Origin: GCA-002708315 sp964460905 | GTDB taxonomy: Bacteria > Bacteroidota > Bacteroidia > Bacteroidales > F082 | Length of the DNA stretch: 64,000 bases | Reading direction: 5' to 3' | Assembly: GCA_964460905.1 (NCBI GenBank) | Contig: CAYWRM010000007.1 | Span: forward strand, 60,598 to 124,597 | In this document: one piece after another, positions 26,881-35,233 of the stretch | How the letters are laid out: each line of letters begins with the position of its first letter | How positions within the stretch are numbered: position 1 is the first letter of the stretch | The notes under the pieces: generated by a model | Told to the model about the DNA's origin: nothing | What the model saw: only the letters and a program-made list of their open reading frames with translations | Database searches by the model: none | Program-made: the position numbers and the translations under genes

Positions 26881-27498
26881 ATGTCGATACTTCATTATTT
26901 CTCAAAAAATGTAAATAAAAGAGGGAAGTTTATATTCAATTTAATTGCACCAATTTATGGTAAAGTCAATGATACATTAGTTAAAAACTACTTAAATTCA
27001 ATTAGCTTGTTAGATAGTGAGATTGGTATAACTGGTAAAAGTGTGCTAGATGTTGGAACAGGAACCGGTGCATGGGCTGCAATGTTTATTTACAATAAAG
27101 CTAAATATGTACATGGAATTGATTTTTCGTATAATATGTTAAATGAAAGCAGAAAGAGATATCCTGAAATAGAATTCTCCATTGGTAATGCTGAAAACCT
27201 AAATGAAATAAAAGAGAATTCTTTTGATATAGTTACAGCATCTTATGTAGTTCATGGGGTTAAATCAACCAGGAGATTTGATATGCTTAATGAAATGAAA
27301 AGAATCTCAAGTAAATATGTAGTATTTCATGATTTTGTTGGTAGTACGCCAATGTTAGGGCGCTTTCTTGAATTTATTGAAAGAAGTGATTACAAGAATT
27401 TTAAAATAAATTTTTGTGATGAGCTAAAACAAGTTTTTCCTGAAGTAAAGAAAATACCATCAGTTAGCGGAAGTGGCCTGTATATTGCAAAAATATAA
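26881..27498 (+). CDS. Class I SAM-dependent methyltransferase
   Basis: A 205-residue Rossmann-fold methyltransferase. Motif I is VLDVGTGTGAWA, the acidic motif II end is VHGIDFS and motif IV is FDIVTASYVVHG. It resembles ubiquinone/menaquinone-type methyltransferases in layout but carries no defining residues for a substrate. It is single, 144 bp after the editing-domain-like gene, and convergent with the flavoprotein gene. Confidence 0.85.
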   Translation: MSILHYFSKNVNKRGKFIFNLIAPIYGKVNDTLVKNYLNSISLLDSEIGITGKSVLDVGTGTGAWAAMFIYNKAKYVHGIDFSYNMLNESRKRYPEIEFSIGNAENLNEIKENSFDIVTASYVVHGVKSTRRFDMLNEMKRISSKYVVFHDFVGSTPMLGRFLEFIERSDYKNFKINFCDELKQVFPEVKKIPSVSGSGLYIAKI

Positions 27499-27511
27499 AG
27501 CCCTAAATTAT

Positions 27512-28756
27512 TTATTGCTTTTTCATGCACGAATTACCGGCTAGCCAGCCTGTTGAATATGCAATCTGTAAATTATATCCTCCAGTTTCAGCATCCAAAT
27601 CGATTACTTCACCGGCAAAATACAATCCCTCTATTAGCTTTGACTCCATAGTTTTGGGTGATATTTCATTGGTTGGAATACCTCCCGAAGTAATTATGGC
27701 TTCTTTAAAAGAGCGGTGATTTGCAATTGTAAATGGCAGGTTTTTAAGGAGGTGACGAATTTGTTTTCTTTCTTTAGATGAAACCTGATGGCATTCTTTT
27801 TCAGGGTCAAATCCTAGTATTTCAATAAAAACAGGAATCATTTTCGAAGGTAACCAGTATCGGAAAATATTGTTTATTTTTTTCTTACCATGTTCATTCA
27901 AGTCTCTAATTAATCTATTATCAAGCTTTTGTTCATCGAGAGCAGGTTTCAGATCAATTGTGATTTCTACTTTATTGTTTTTATGTAACTCACTAACAAT
28001 AATACGGCTCAGGGTTAGGATAATAGGACCAGATAGTCCAAAATGTGTAAAAATCATTTCACCAAAGTCTTCACCTGCTTTTTTATTGTTTACCCAAACA
28101 ACGGCTCTAACATTTTTCAGATTAAGCCCCTGAAGCTTTTGTGCAATTTTTCCTTCAGTTTCCAATGGTACAAGAGCAGGCATAGCCTTTACAATCGAAT
28201 GACCAACACTTCTTGCCAACTCATATCCTTCACCATTAGAGCCTGTGGCAGGATAGGACTTGCCCCCAGTGGCAATTATTACATGTTTGGAAATGAATTT
28301 TTGTCCGTTTGCAATAACACCTTTTACAGTGTATGATTCAATAATCAGCATTTCAGCTCTAAGTCCTGTCTGAATTTCCACTTTCAATTCAGCTACCCAC
28401 AATAATAGTGCTTTTAATACGTCGGATGCTTTATTATCAGCGGGAAAATAACGCCCACCTCTCTCCAGTATAGTTACTACACCGTATCTGTTAAGTAATT
28501 CAATAATATCATTTGAGAAATATTGTGAGAAGGCATTTCTTAAAAAGCGTCCATTTGGATATACGTGGGTAATAAAATCACCAATTGGGGCACTATTAGT
28601 AACATTGCATCTGCCTTTCCCTGTAATCAACAATTTTCTACCTGGCTGACGCATTTTTTCCAGTATCAGTACTTTAGCACCCAATTCTGCTGCTCTTCCT
28701 GCTGCAAGTAATCCGGCAGGACCGGCTCCTACTACTATGACATCAAAATAATACAT
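27512..28756 (-). CDS. FAD-dependent oxidoreductase, HI0933/BaiN-like
   Basis: A 414-residue flavoprotein of the HI0933/YhiN/BaiN family. The dinucleotide-binding motif is VVGAGPAGLLAAGRAAELG at the N-terminus. The family signature is RKLLITGKGRCNVTN. The C-terminal part carries TSGGIPTNEISPKTMESK and GLYFAGEVIDLDAETGGYNLQ, which close the FAD site. Physiological substrates of most members are unknown. The ATG at 28756 is used; the TTG at 28765 lies inside a possible TACCTTTG box (28770-28763). Confidence 0.9.
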   Translation of the reverse strand: MYYFDVIVVGAGPAGLLAAGRAAELGAKVLILEKMRQPGRKLLITGKGRCNVTNSAPIGDFITHVYPNGRFLRNAFSQYFSNDIIELLNRYGVVTILERGGRYFPADNKASDVLKALLLWVAELKVEIQTGLRAEMLIIESYTVKGVIANGQKFISKHVIIATGGKSYPATGSNGEGYELARSVGHSIVKAMPALVPLETEGKIAQKLQGLNLKNVRAVVWVNNKKAGEDFGEMIFTHFGLSGPIILTLSRIIVSELHKNNKVEITIDLKPALDEQKLDNRLIRDLNEHGKKKINNIFRYWLPSKMIPVFIEILGFDPEKECHQVSSKERKQIRHLLKNLPFTIANHRSFKEAIITSGGIPTNEISPKTMESKLIEGLYFAGEVIDLDAETGGYNLQIAYSTGWLAGNSCMKKQ

Positions 28757-28943
28757 GAAGTGCAAAGGTATCTTTTAATGATTAATAGCTTAATTTCTTC
28801 TTTTTAATTAAGGACAACTGTAAAAATAGTTGCATATTTGAGATGCAATTAGAAAAAATGTATCAGGGGTATTAAAAATATTAACGAAGTAATGCTTTCT
28901 GATAAAATAAAACGACATATTTATAACCAGAAATATTAGTAAT

Positions 28944-30410
28944 ATGGGGGACAGGTTAAGTGAGGTTTACGATCCTGAGAATTTTAAGAAGTTTGGATAT
29001 GAAATTATTGATTTATTAACAGATTATCTTAGAGATGCCCAACAGGGACATATCCCGGTAATAGATTGGAAAGTGCCTGATGATCAGTTTGAATATTGGA
29101 AAAACTACAATATTGAAGATCAATCACCAACAAATCTTTTTAAGGATATCATTGAGAGTTCTATTCATATTCATCACCCAAATTATATGGGGCATCAGGT
29201 TTGTCCACCAGCTCCAATATCCGCTCTTGCAAGTCTTGTAAGCTCGATGTTGAACAATGGAATGGCTATTTACGAAATGGGAGCTTCAGCCACAGCAATT
29301 GAAAAAGTGATAATTGAACTGCTTGTACAAAAGGTTGGATATTCTAATAATGGCGATGGTTTTATTACTTCAGGTGGTACAATTGGAAATTTAACTGGAC
29401 TTCTGGCAGCAAGGCAAAAAGCAGTTCAATCTGATATTTGGGAAAATGGTTTAAATGAAAAGTTGGGAGTAATGGTTTCTTCAGAAGCTCATTATAGTGT
29501 TGACAGGGCTCTTAGGATAATGGGGTTTGGTGCTTCTGGTATAATAAAAATACCTGTAACTGAAAATTTTACAATGAAAACCCAGTTATTGGATGAATAT
29601 TTTACAAAAGCTGTACATGAAGGAATTAAGATTATAGCTGTTGTAGGAAGTGCTCCTTCAACTTCAACAGGTATGTATGACGATCTTGTAGCGATTGCAA
29701 AATTTTGCTCCCAAAAAAATTTATGGTTTCATGTTGATGCAGCTCATGGTGGTGGGGTGATCTTTTCTGATAAGTACAAGAATTTGTTGGCTGGTATTGA
29801 AAATGCCGACTCAATAGTTATCGATGGTCATAAAATGTTAATGACTCCGGCAATTATGACTTTTTTATTGTTTAAAGAAAAAAACAACTCTTATTCTACA
29901 TTTAGCCAGAAAGCGCAATACCTGTTAGAAAAATCGGGTGATGAAGAATGGTATAACTTGGCCAGCAGAACTATTGAATGCACCAAACTTATGATGAGTA
30001 TAAAGTTTTTCTCAATATTAAAACTTCATGGTGAAGAAATTTTTGGGCAATATGTAACATATTTATATGACCTTGGAAAAGTATTTGCCAATAAAATAAA
30101 TCAAAGTCCTGATTTTGAATTAGCGCTGCATCCTCATTCTAATATTGTGTGCTTCAGGTATTTCAATAAAGATATTTATGATAACCAATTAAACGATCTT
30201 AATAGTGAAATACGAAACGAGATACTTGTAAAGGGTGAATTTTACATAGTTCAAACCTTATTAAACGATATAGTTTATTTGAGAACCACACTAATGAACC
30301 CTAACACAACGTCTGAAATTCTTAGTACGCTAATAGAAGAAATTAGAAGGTTGGGTGAAGCAAAATTATCATCTTATTTAAGGAACAAAGGCGATAGTAA
30401 TTTAGGATGA
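28944..30410 (+). CDS. PLP-dependent group II decarboxylase
   Basis: A 488-residue fold-type I PLP enzyme of the aromatic-amino-acid/glutamate/diaminobutyrate decarboxylase group. The phosphate-binding loop is FITSGGTIGNLTGLLAAR, the PLP-ring Asp lies in WFHVDAAHGGG and the Schiff-base lysine in IVIDGHKMLMTP. The substrate is not given by the sequence. The gene ends 18 bp before the convergent large unknown gene. Confidence 0.88.
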   Translation: MGDRLSEVYDPENFKKFGYEIIDLLTDYLRDAQQGHIPVIDWKVPDDQFEYWKNYNIEDQSPTNLFKDIIESSIHIHHPNYMGHQVCPPAPISALASLVSSMLNNGMAIYEMGASATAIEKVIIELLVQKVGYSNNGDGFITSGGTIGNLTGLLAARQKAVQSDIWENGLNEKLGVMVSSEAHYSVDRALRIMGFGASGIIKIPVTENFTMKTQLLDEYFTKAVHEGIKIIAVVGSAPSTSTGMYDDLVAIAKFCSQKNLWFHVDAAHGGGVIFSDKYKNLLAGIENADSIVIDGHKMLMTPAIMTFLLFKEKNNSYSTFSQKAQYLLEKSGDEEWYNLASRTIECTKLMMSIKFFSILKLHGEEIFGQYVTYLYDLGKVFANKINQSPDFELALHPHSNIVCFRYFNKDIYDNQLNDLNSEIRNEILVKGEFYIVQTLLNDIVYLRTTLMNPNTTSEILSTLIEEIRRLGEAKLSSYLRNKGDSNLG

Positions 30411-30428
30411 TATACAATCTGTTAAATA

Positions 30429-31832
30429 TTAAATATTCGGTTTATTTAGTTTTTTTTGCTTGATAATATTTGCAACGCTTATTGGAACATATTTTTCCCA
30501 ATCGGGATTGCCATCGGTAATCATTTTGTGCACTTTCCTCGTTGTTATATGTAATTGATTCATCATAGCACTGGTAATATCAAGAATGAATCGGTTTTCT
30601 TTAAGATAATTGAAAAGCATCTTAACATCATCATCCATATTAATATCTTGTGAAACTATAACATCATCACCTTCAGTTTTTTTAGTGGGGTATATGTAAA
30701 GCTTCATATTTGAAGGAAACATAATACCTACAGCTTCAAGAATGCCTCCTTTTAAATTGCTATAATACTTCTTGTTAAGTACTTTCTCAAAAGTAGGTAT
30801 CCCCATAGCAATTCTAAGGTTTTTTATTTTGAACTGTGAGAAAAATTCAACAAGTTTGTAATATTCCGGTATATCCGATATCATTACATTTTGACCAATA
30901 TTAACGAGCATTTCAACTCTGTTTAGAAAATCCTGTTCATCAACTTCACCCTTTGATAATAAATTGTTAATTGATAATTCGCAGAATGAAAGTGTGTTAT
31001 CGTGCTCATAATCTTTGTCGCGGGCAAACAATGCTTTGCTCTTATTAAGAATATCTTTTGCAATATATGTTACTGGTAAAAAACTACCTCTGAAGGCAAG
31101 CACGTTTTTTTTGTAGAGCATATCAGATGGTTGTTGTACATTACCATGTTTATCAAACATTATTGCATGTGTCATCTTGTTTTTAACAAGTTGTACAGCA
31201 AGCAATTTGTTATCCACATAATCAAGATCAGGTCCGCTCATTCTCATCATGGTAATCCTATATCTGTCGATTGTTAAATTATCTGTTAATGATTGCAAAA
31301 AACTATTCGGGCTATCATAATGATATTTACAAGCATACAAAAGATTAACGCCAAGAGTACCAATAGTTTGCTGTTGTAAAAGCGCATCATTTTCAAGTAG
31401 CTTAATATGAATAATTACTATATTTGGTTTGCTATTGGGTATAAGCTGAAATTTAACACCCATCCATCCATGACTTTTGTTGGTTTTTGTGAAATTAAGA
31501 ACCTCCATAGTATTTGCCAAGGAGAAGAAAGTATTTTTTTTATTTTGAGGGGAAAGCAATCTGGTTACTTCTTTATACTCATAATCAAGCATTTTAACAA
31601 GCCTTTGCTCACTAACATGCCTGCCGGGTTTATTATTGTTATAAAACGAATCACTAAATCGTTTGTCATATGCTGAAATTGTTTTTGCAATAGTACCAGA
31701 TGCTCCTCCTGCCTGGAAGAAATGTCGTGCAATTTCCTGTCCGCCACCAATTTCTGCAAACGAACCATATAAATTAGTGTCTATATTTATTATTAGGGCT
31801 TTCCTGTTTGTTGGTAATATTTCGTGTTTCAT
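30429..31832 (-). CDS. Large conserved protein of unknown function
   Basis: A 467-residue cytosolic protein without signal peptide or membrane helix. The start is very distinctive (EILPTNRKALIINIDTNLYG, then SFAEIGGGQEIARHFFQAGG and ASGTIAKTISAYD). I remember similar proteins in many Bacteroidota and some other phyla, often carrying unsupported inherited names. I do not recognise a catalytic motif. Low-complexity regions are absent and the length looks complete. It is convergent with the decarboxylase gene. Confidence 0.75.
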   Translation of the reverse strand: MKHEILPTNRKALIINIDTNLYGSFAEIGGGQEIARHFFQAGGASGTIAKTISAYDKRFSDSFYNNNKPGRHVSEQRLVKMLDYEYKEVTRLLSPQNKKNTFFSLANTMEVLNFTKTNKSHGWMGVKFQLIPNSKPNIVIIHIKLLENDALLQQQTIGTLGVNLLYACKYHYDSPNSFLQSLTDNLTIDRYRITMMRMSGPDLDYVDNKLLAVQLVKNKMTHAIMFDKHGNVQQPSDMLYKKNVLAFRGSFLPVTYIAKDILNKSKALFARDKDYEHDNTLSFCELSINNLLSKGEVDEQDFLNRVEMLVNIGQNVMISDIPEYYKLVEFFSQFKIKNLRIAMGIPTFEKVLNKKYYSNLKGGILEAVGIMFPSNMKLYIYPTKKTEGDDVIVSQDINMDDDVKMLFNYLKENRFILDITSAMMNQLHITTRKVHKMITDGNPDWEKYVPISVANIIKQKKLNKPNI

Positions 31833-31872
31833 AAGTTTTCAATTATGACCAAGTTTATATTATCTTCATTCT

Positions 31873-32010
31873 AAATTGCTCGTCCGGATTTGCAATTCGG
31901 ATTTAAAGAGTTACATTGTTTGTCCGGATTTGTAATCCGGGCATTAGGAGATGTTGGATTTAAAATCCAAATCTCTGGCATTCAGATTGCAAATCCGAAT
32001 GAGCAAGTTT
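31873..32010. repeat. Cloverleaf-like palindrome cluster
   Basis: Outer arms TTGCTCGTCCGGATTTGCAA (from 31876) and its inverted partner (31981-32006) match at 22 of 27 positions. Between them are CCGGATTtgtAATCCGG (31924-31940) and TTGGATTTaAAATCCAA (31954-31970); the latter stem is extended by GAGAT/ATCTC. All units are variants of a CGGATTTGcAATCCG palindrome. The cluster lies between the end of uvrB and the start of the large unknown gene, both minus strand. Confidence 0.75.
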
Positions 32011-32049
32011 TAAACTCTAAGGAGCAAGCTAAGCAATTTTATTCAATCT

Positions 32050-34074
32050 TTATTCTTTATTTTTATTCAATAATTCTTCAAGCACCTTATTCTCATCTCT
32101 CAAGCGTGCAGCTTCAATAAAATCCAGCACCTTAACAGCCGCTTGCATATCTTTTTTATTTTTGTCAATAGCAAGCATAATCTCTTTGGCATTCATATAT
32201 TTAACAACAGGGTCGGCAGCAATACCAGCTTTAACTTTTGATTGGTATTCTTTATCATCAATATGCGATGATGCAACAGAAGTTTGCCCCATTATTGCCT
32301 CAACAGATTTAACAATGGCTGTTGGTGTGATATTGTGTAACTCATTATATGCAAGTTGTTTTTCACGCCTGCGCTCTGTCTCTTCAATGGTTACAGCCAT
32401 CGACTTTGTAATCTTATCAGCATACATAATTACTTTGCTTTCAAGATTACGGGCGGCTCTGCCTGCTGTTTGTGTCAATGATCTTGTGGATCTTAAAAAA
32501 CCTTCTTTATCTGCGTCAAGTATTGCCACCAGAGCTACTTCCGGTAAGTCAAGTCCTTCACGCAGCAAGTTAACACCTACCAGAACATTAAAATTTCCAA
32601 GGCGCAAATCTCTTAGTATTTCAACTCTATCTAAAGTGTCAACGTCCGAATGAATGTATCTAGTATTAATGCCAAGGTTTATCAAGTATTTGGTAAGTTC
32701 CTCAGCCATACGTTTTGTAAGAGTAGTAACCAGCACTCTGAAATTCTTATCTACAGTATCTTCAATTTCATTTAAAAGATCATCAATTTGGTTGTTACTG
32801 GGTCTTACTTCAATTGGAGGGTCTAATAATCCAGTAGGCCTTATTAATTGCTCCACAAGAACACCTTCAGATTGCTCCAGTTCATAATCAGATGGTGTAG
32901 CACTTACGTAAATAACCTGACGTGTTAACTGTTCAAATTCTTCAAACTTTAATGGGCGATTATCCATTGCAGCAGGTAGCCTGAAACCGTATTCAACTAA
33001 ATTATGTTTTCTGGATCTGTCGCCACCATACATAGCTCTTATTTGTGGAATTGTAACATGGCTTTCATCTATTATTGTAATATAATCATCAGGAAAATAA
33101 TCAAGCAGACAAAACGGTCTTGAGCCGGGATTTCGTCCATCAAAATAACGGGAGTAATTTTCAATACCTGAGCAATAGCCAAGCTCACGCATCATTTCAA
33201 CATCATATGTAACACGGTCTTCAAGTCTTTTTGCTTCAAGATGTTTTCCAATTTCTTTAAGATAATCTACTTGCTTAGCCATATCAAGCTGGATTTCAAC
33301 CAATGACGATTTCATTTTATCAGGCGATGTGACAAAAATATTTGCTGGATATAGTGTTATGTTTGTAAGTGTTTCAACTCTTTTTCCGGCAATCGGATCA
33401 ATTGATTCCAATGCTTCAATCTCATCACCCCAAAAAATAATTCTGAAAGCCCAATCCATATAGGCAGGAAATACATCAATGGTATCACCTTTAACTCTAA
33501 AATTACCACGTTTTAGTTCAAAATCATTTCTTGAATATAGTGCGTTAACAAGCTCACGCAGAAACTTATTACGACTAAGCTTTTGTCCAACAACCAGAGT
33601 AATTACATTATTTGTGAAATCATCAGGATTCCCAATCCCATAAATACACGATACTGATGACACCACAATTATATCATGCCTTCCTGAAAGTAGGGAAGAG
33701 GTAGTACTTAAACGAAGCTTTTCAATTTCTTCGTTAATGCTTAGGTCTTTTTCAATATATGTGTTGGTAACAGGAATATAAGCTTCAGGTTGGTAGTAGT
33801 CGTAGTACGAAACAAAATATTCCACTGCATTTTCAGGAAAGAATTGTTTAAACTCACCGTAAAGTTGGGCTGCTAGTGTTTTGTTGTGACTGAGAACTAA
33901 AGCAGGGCGATTTACATTGGCAAGCATATTAGCAATTGTAAAGGTTTTTCCCGAACCTGTAACCCCAAGCAGAGTTTGAGCCCTATCTTTTCGGTTAAGA
34001 CCATCAACTAGTTGTACTATAGCTTCCGGCTGGTCGCCTGTGGGTTTAAAATCTGATTCAAGTCGAAGGTTCAT
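32050..34074 (-). CDS. uvrB: Excinuclease ABC subunit UvrB
   Basis: A 674-residue nucleotide-excision-repair helicase-like protein. Walker A is LLGVTGSGKTFT with Lys43. The DNA-wedging beta-hairpin motif YYDYYQPEAYIP lies near residue 90, the DEAD-type motif is TIIDESHV and the QTAGRAARN motif VI is present. The C-terminus has a UVR domain (residues about 635-670, VLDFIEAARLRDENKVLEELL) that binds UvrC. Complete and normal in length. A minus-strand TATTTTTG box is at 34112-34105. Confidence 0.97.
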   Translation of the reverse strand: MNLRLESDFKPTGDQPEAIVQLVDGLNRKDRAQTLLGVTGSGKTFTIANMLANVNRPALVLSHNKTLAAQLYGEFKQFFPENAVEYFVSYYDYYQPEAYIPVTNTYIEKDLSINEEIEKLRLSTTSSLLSGRHDIIVVSSVSCIYGIGNPDDFTNNVITLVVGQKLSRNKFLRELVNALYSRNDFELKRGNFRVKGDTIDVFPAYMDWAFRIIFWGDEIEALESIDPIAGKRVETLTNITLYPANIFVTSPDKMKSSLVEIQLDMAKQVDYLKEIGKHLEAKRLEDRVTYDVEMMRELGYCSGIENYSRYFDGRNPGSRPFCLLDYFPDDYITIIDESHVTIPQIRAMYGGDRSRKHNLVEYGFRLPAAMDNRPLKFEEFEQLTRQVIYVSATPSDYELEQSEGVLVEQLIRPTGLLDPPIEVRPSNNQIDDLLNEIEDTVDKNFRVLVTTLTKRMAEELTKYLINLGINTRYIHSDVDTLDRVEILRDLRLGNFNVLVGVNLLREGLDLPEVALVAILDADKEGFLRSTRSLTQTAGRAARNLESKVIMYADKITKSMAVTIEETERRREKQLAYNELHNITPTAIVKSVEAIMGQTSVASSHIDDKEYQSKVKAGIAADPVVKYMNAKEIMLAIDKNKKDMQAAVKVLDFIEAARLRDENKVLEELLNKNKE

Positions 34075-34104
34075 TAAGTAGTTTTATTCATTCCTAAAGT
34101 TTAG

Positions 34105-34112
34105 CAAAAATA
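34105..34112 (-). promoter_or_regulatory. Candidate -7 box for uvrB
   Basis: TATTTTTG on the minus strand matches TAnnTTTG, 31 bp before the uvrB ATG. No clear -33. Confidence 0.42.
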
Positions 34113-34159
34113 GTGCTTTTAGTAATTCGTCTTTCCCCCTAGGTTTTACTGTCCTTTGT

Positions 34160-34386
34160 ATGTGGGAGAAATCTCATAGGAGAGTACTTTTTCATCAGGA
34201 GATTTCTTGTCGCTTTGCTTCGTTCGAAAAGACAACGAATCCGATATGGACTTGCGAAAACAACAATCATCTCGCAACTTACTGTCCTCTATAACAGAGT
34301 GAAGGATATCAATTCCGACCCGACGGGTTTTTTTCAACCTGGCGGGTCTTTGAAAAGTACAGATACTTCACTCTGCTACCAATAAC
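34160..34386. repeat. Palindromic intergenic repeat block, copy 1
   Basis: It contains GGGAGAAATCTC (34164) facing AGGAGATTTCT (34197), then a unit beginning CCGATATGGACTTGCGAAAA (34241) with CAACAATCATCTCGCAAC (34261). AGAGTGAAGGATATC (34296) pairs with AGATACTTCACTCT (34361) around a GC-rich centre. The second half is repeated at 34683. It is part of an 826-bp gene-free region (34075-34900) with no convincing ORF. Confidence 0.6.
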
Positions 34387-34543
34387 AACTTTGTGTAATA
34401 GGTTGTATATTATCCTTATATGCATTTGTTTTTTTAGAATATCAAATATTGAATGTCGAACTGGATCTGCAATTTCATTAAACATTCAGTATTCATAATT
34501 CTTTATTCGATATTCCGTTTTTCTTTCGATTTTAATTTGATTA

Positions 34544-34565
34544 CCTGCCCGTCCGGCAGGCGGGT
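34544..34565. repeat. GC-rich REP-like palindrome
   Basis: CCTGCC-cgtcc-GGCAGG with a flanking CCCG/CGGG match. GC-rich against an AT-rich background. A related CCTGCCAGCCGGTAGG occurs at 11737 within copy C of the multi-hairpin element. Confidence 0.5.
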
Positions 34566-34682
34566 TGAGATTACTGCAAGCACCAAAAACGAAACAACGG
34601 TGGCGCTTGAATTTCTCATGCCATAGGCAGACAAGTGTTATTTAACTATGTGCATCTGCCTTGTGCAGAAACTACAACAACT

Positions 34683-34780
34683 CCGGTATGCATTTGCAAA
34701 AGCAACAATCATCTCGCAACATATTGCTGAAGGGTATCTATTTGTTTTTATAGAGATACTTCGCAACGCTCAGCATAACA
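34683..34780. repeat. Palindromic intergenic repeat block, copy 2
   Basis: CCGGTATGCATTTGCAAAAG (34683) is followed by CAACAATCATCTCGCAAC, the same 18 bases as at 34261. GCTGAAGGGTATC then faces GATACTTCGCAACGCTCAGC. Same orientation as copy 1, and the stem has different sequence but similar design. Confidence 0.6.
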
Positions 34781-34900
34781 ATATTCTCTATATGGACTTG
34801 CTTAATAGACTTTTAATTCATCGATACAATTGTTCCTGCAAATTAGGTGATAATCTCTCAAATAAAATGATTACTTTCGATGTATAATTTGATGTTTATT

Positions 34901-35173
34901 ATGGAAAAATACAGAGTGTTAAACCCAATTGATTATGGTTTGGGAAAACGCGTTAATATAGTTCAGATATCTGATGGTCATTTGGGTATAATGAAAAAAC
35001 GTAGATCTAGAATTATTATGAAGGATAGTCAGAAAATAATGGATATTGTAAATACATTGCGTAAAAAAGAACCACAATCAAGTATTAGTCTAATAATTTC
35101 TGGGCCAATTTGTAGTAAAACTATCAAATTTTTAAAAAGTAACTTAATAGATATTGTAATTGATAACCAATAG
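34901..35173 (+). CDS. Small protein of unknown function
   Basis: A 90-residue basic cytosolic protein starting MEKYRVLNPIDYGLGKRVNIVQ. It has no recognisable domain or signal peptide; it ends LIDIVIDNQ. The spacing to glpK (60 bp) and a codon usage similar to its neighbours suggest a real gene. The ATG at 34901 is preferred because the in-frame ATG at 34880 adds only a short hydrophobic stub. It lies at the edge of the repeat-filled region. Confidence 0.5.
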   Translation: MEKYRVLNPIDYGLGKRVNIVQISDGHLGIMKKRRSRIIMKDSQKIMDIVNTLRKKEPQSSISLIISGPICSKTIKFLKSNLIDIVIDNQ

Positions 35174-35202
35174 TCTGATTACTGTCGTTTAAGAAGAATT
35201 TT

Positions 35203-35210
35203 TATCTTTG
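35203..35210 (+). promoter_or_regulatory. Candidate -7 box for glpK
   Basis: TATCTTTG matches TAnnTTTG, 23 bp before the glpK ATG. Confidence 0.45.
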
Positions 35211-35233
35211 GCTTTATTGAATAAGAAAACTAC

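Noticed and set aside
28763..28770. TACCTTTG box on the minus strand before the flavoprotein gene
   Set aside because: It lies so close to the start (6 bp) that the message would be almost leaderless, and no -33 element is present.
31210..31218. A perfect DnaA box TTATCCACA
   Set aside because: It is single and lies inside the large unknown coding sequence, with no cluster around it; chance is the likeliest cause.
34648..34887. A 79-codon plus-strand frame downstream of uvrB
   Set aside because: It covers repeat copy 2 and has no plausible protein composition or start context.
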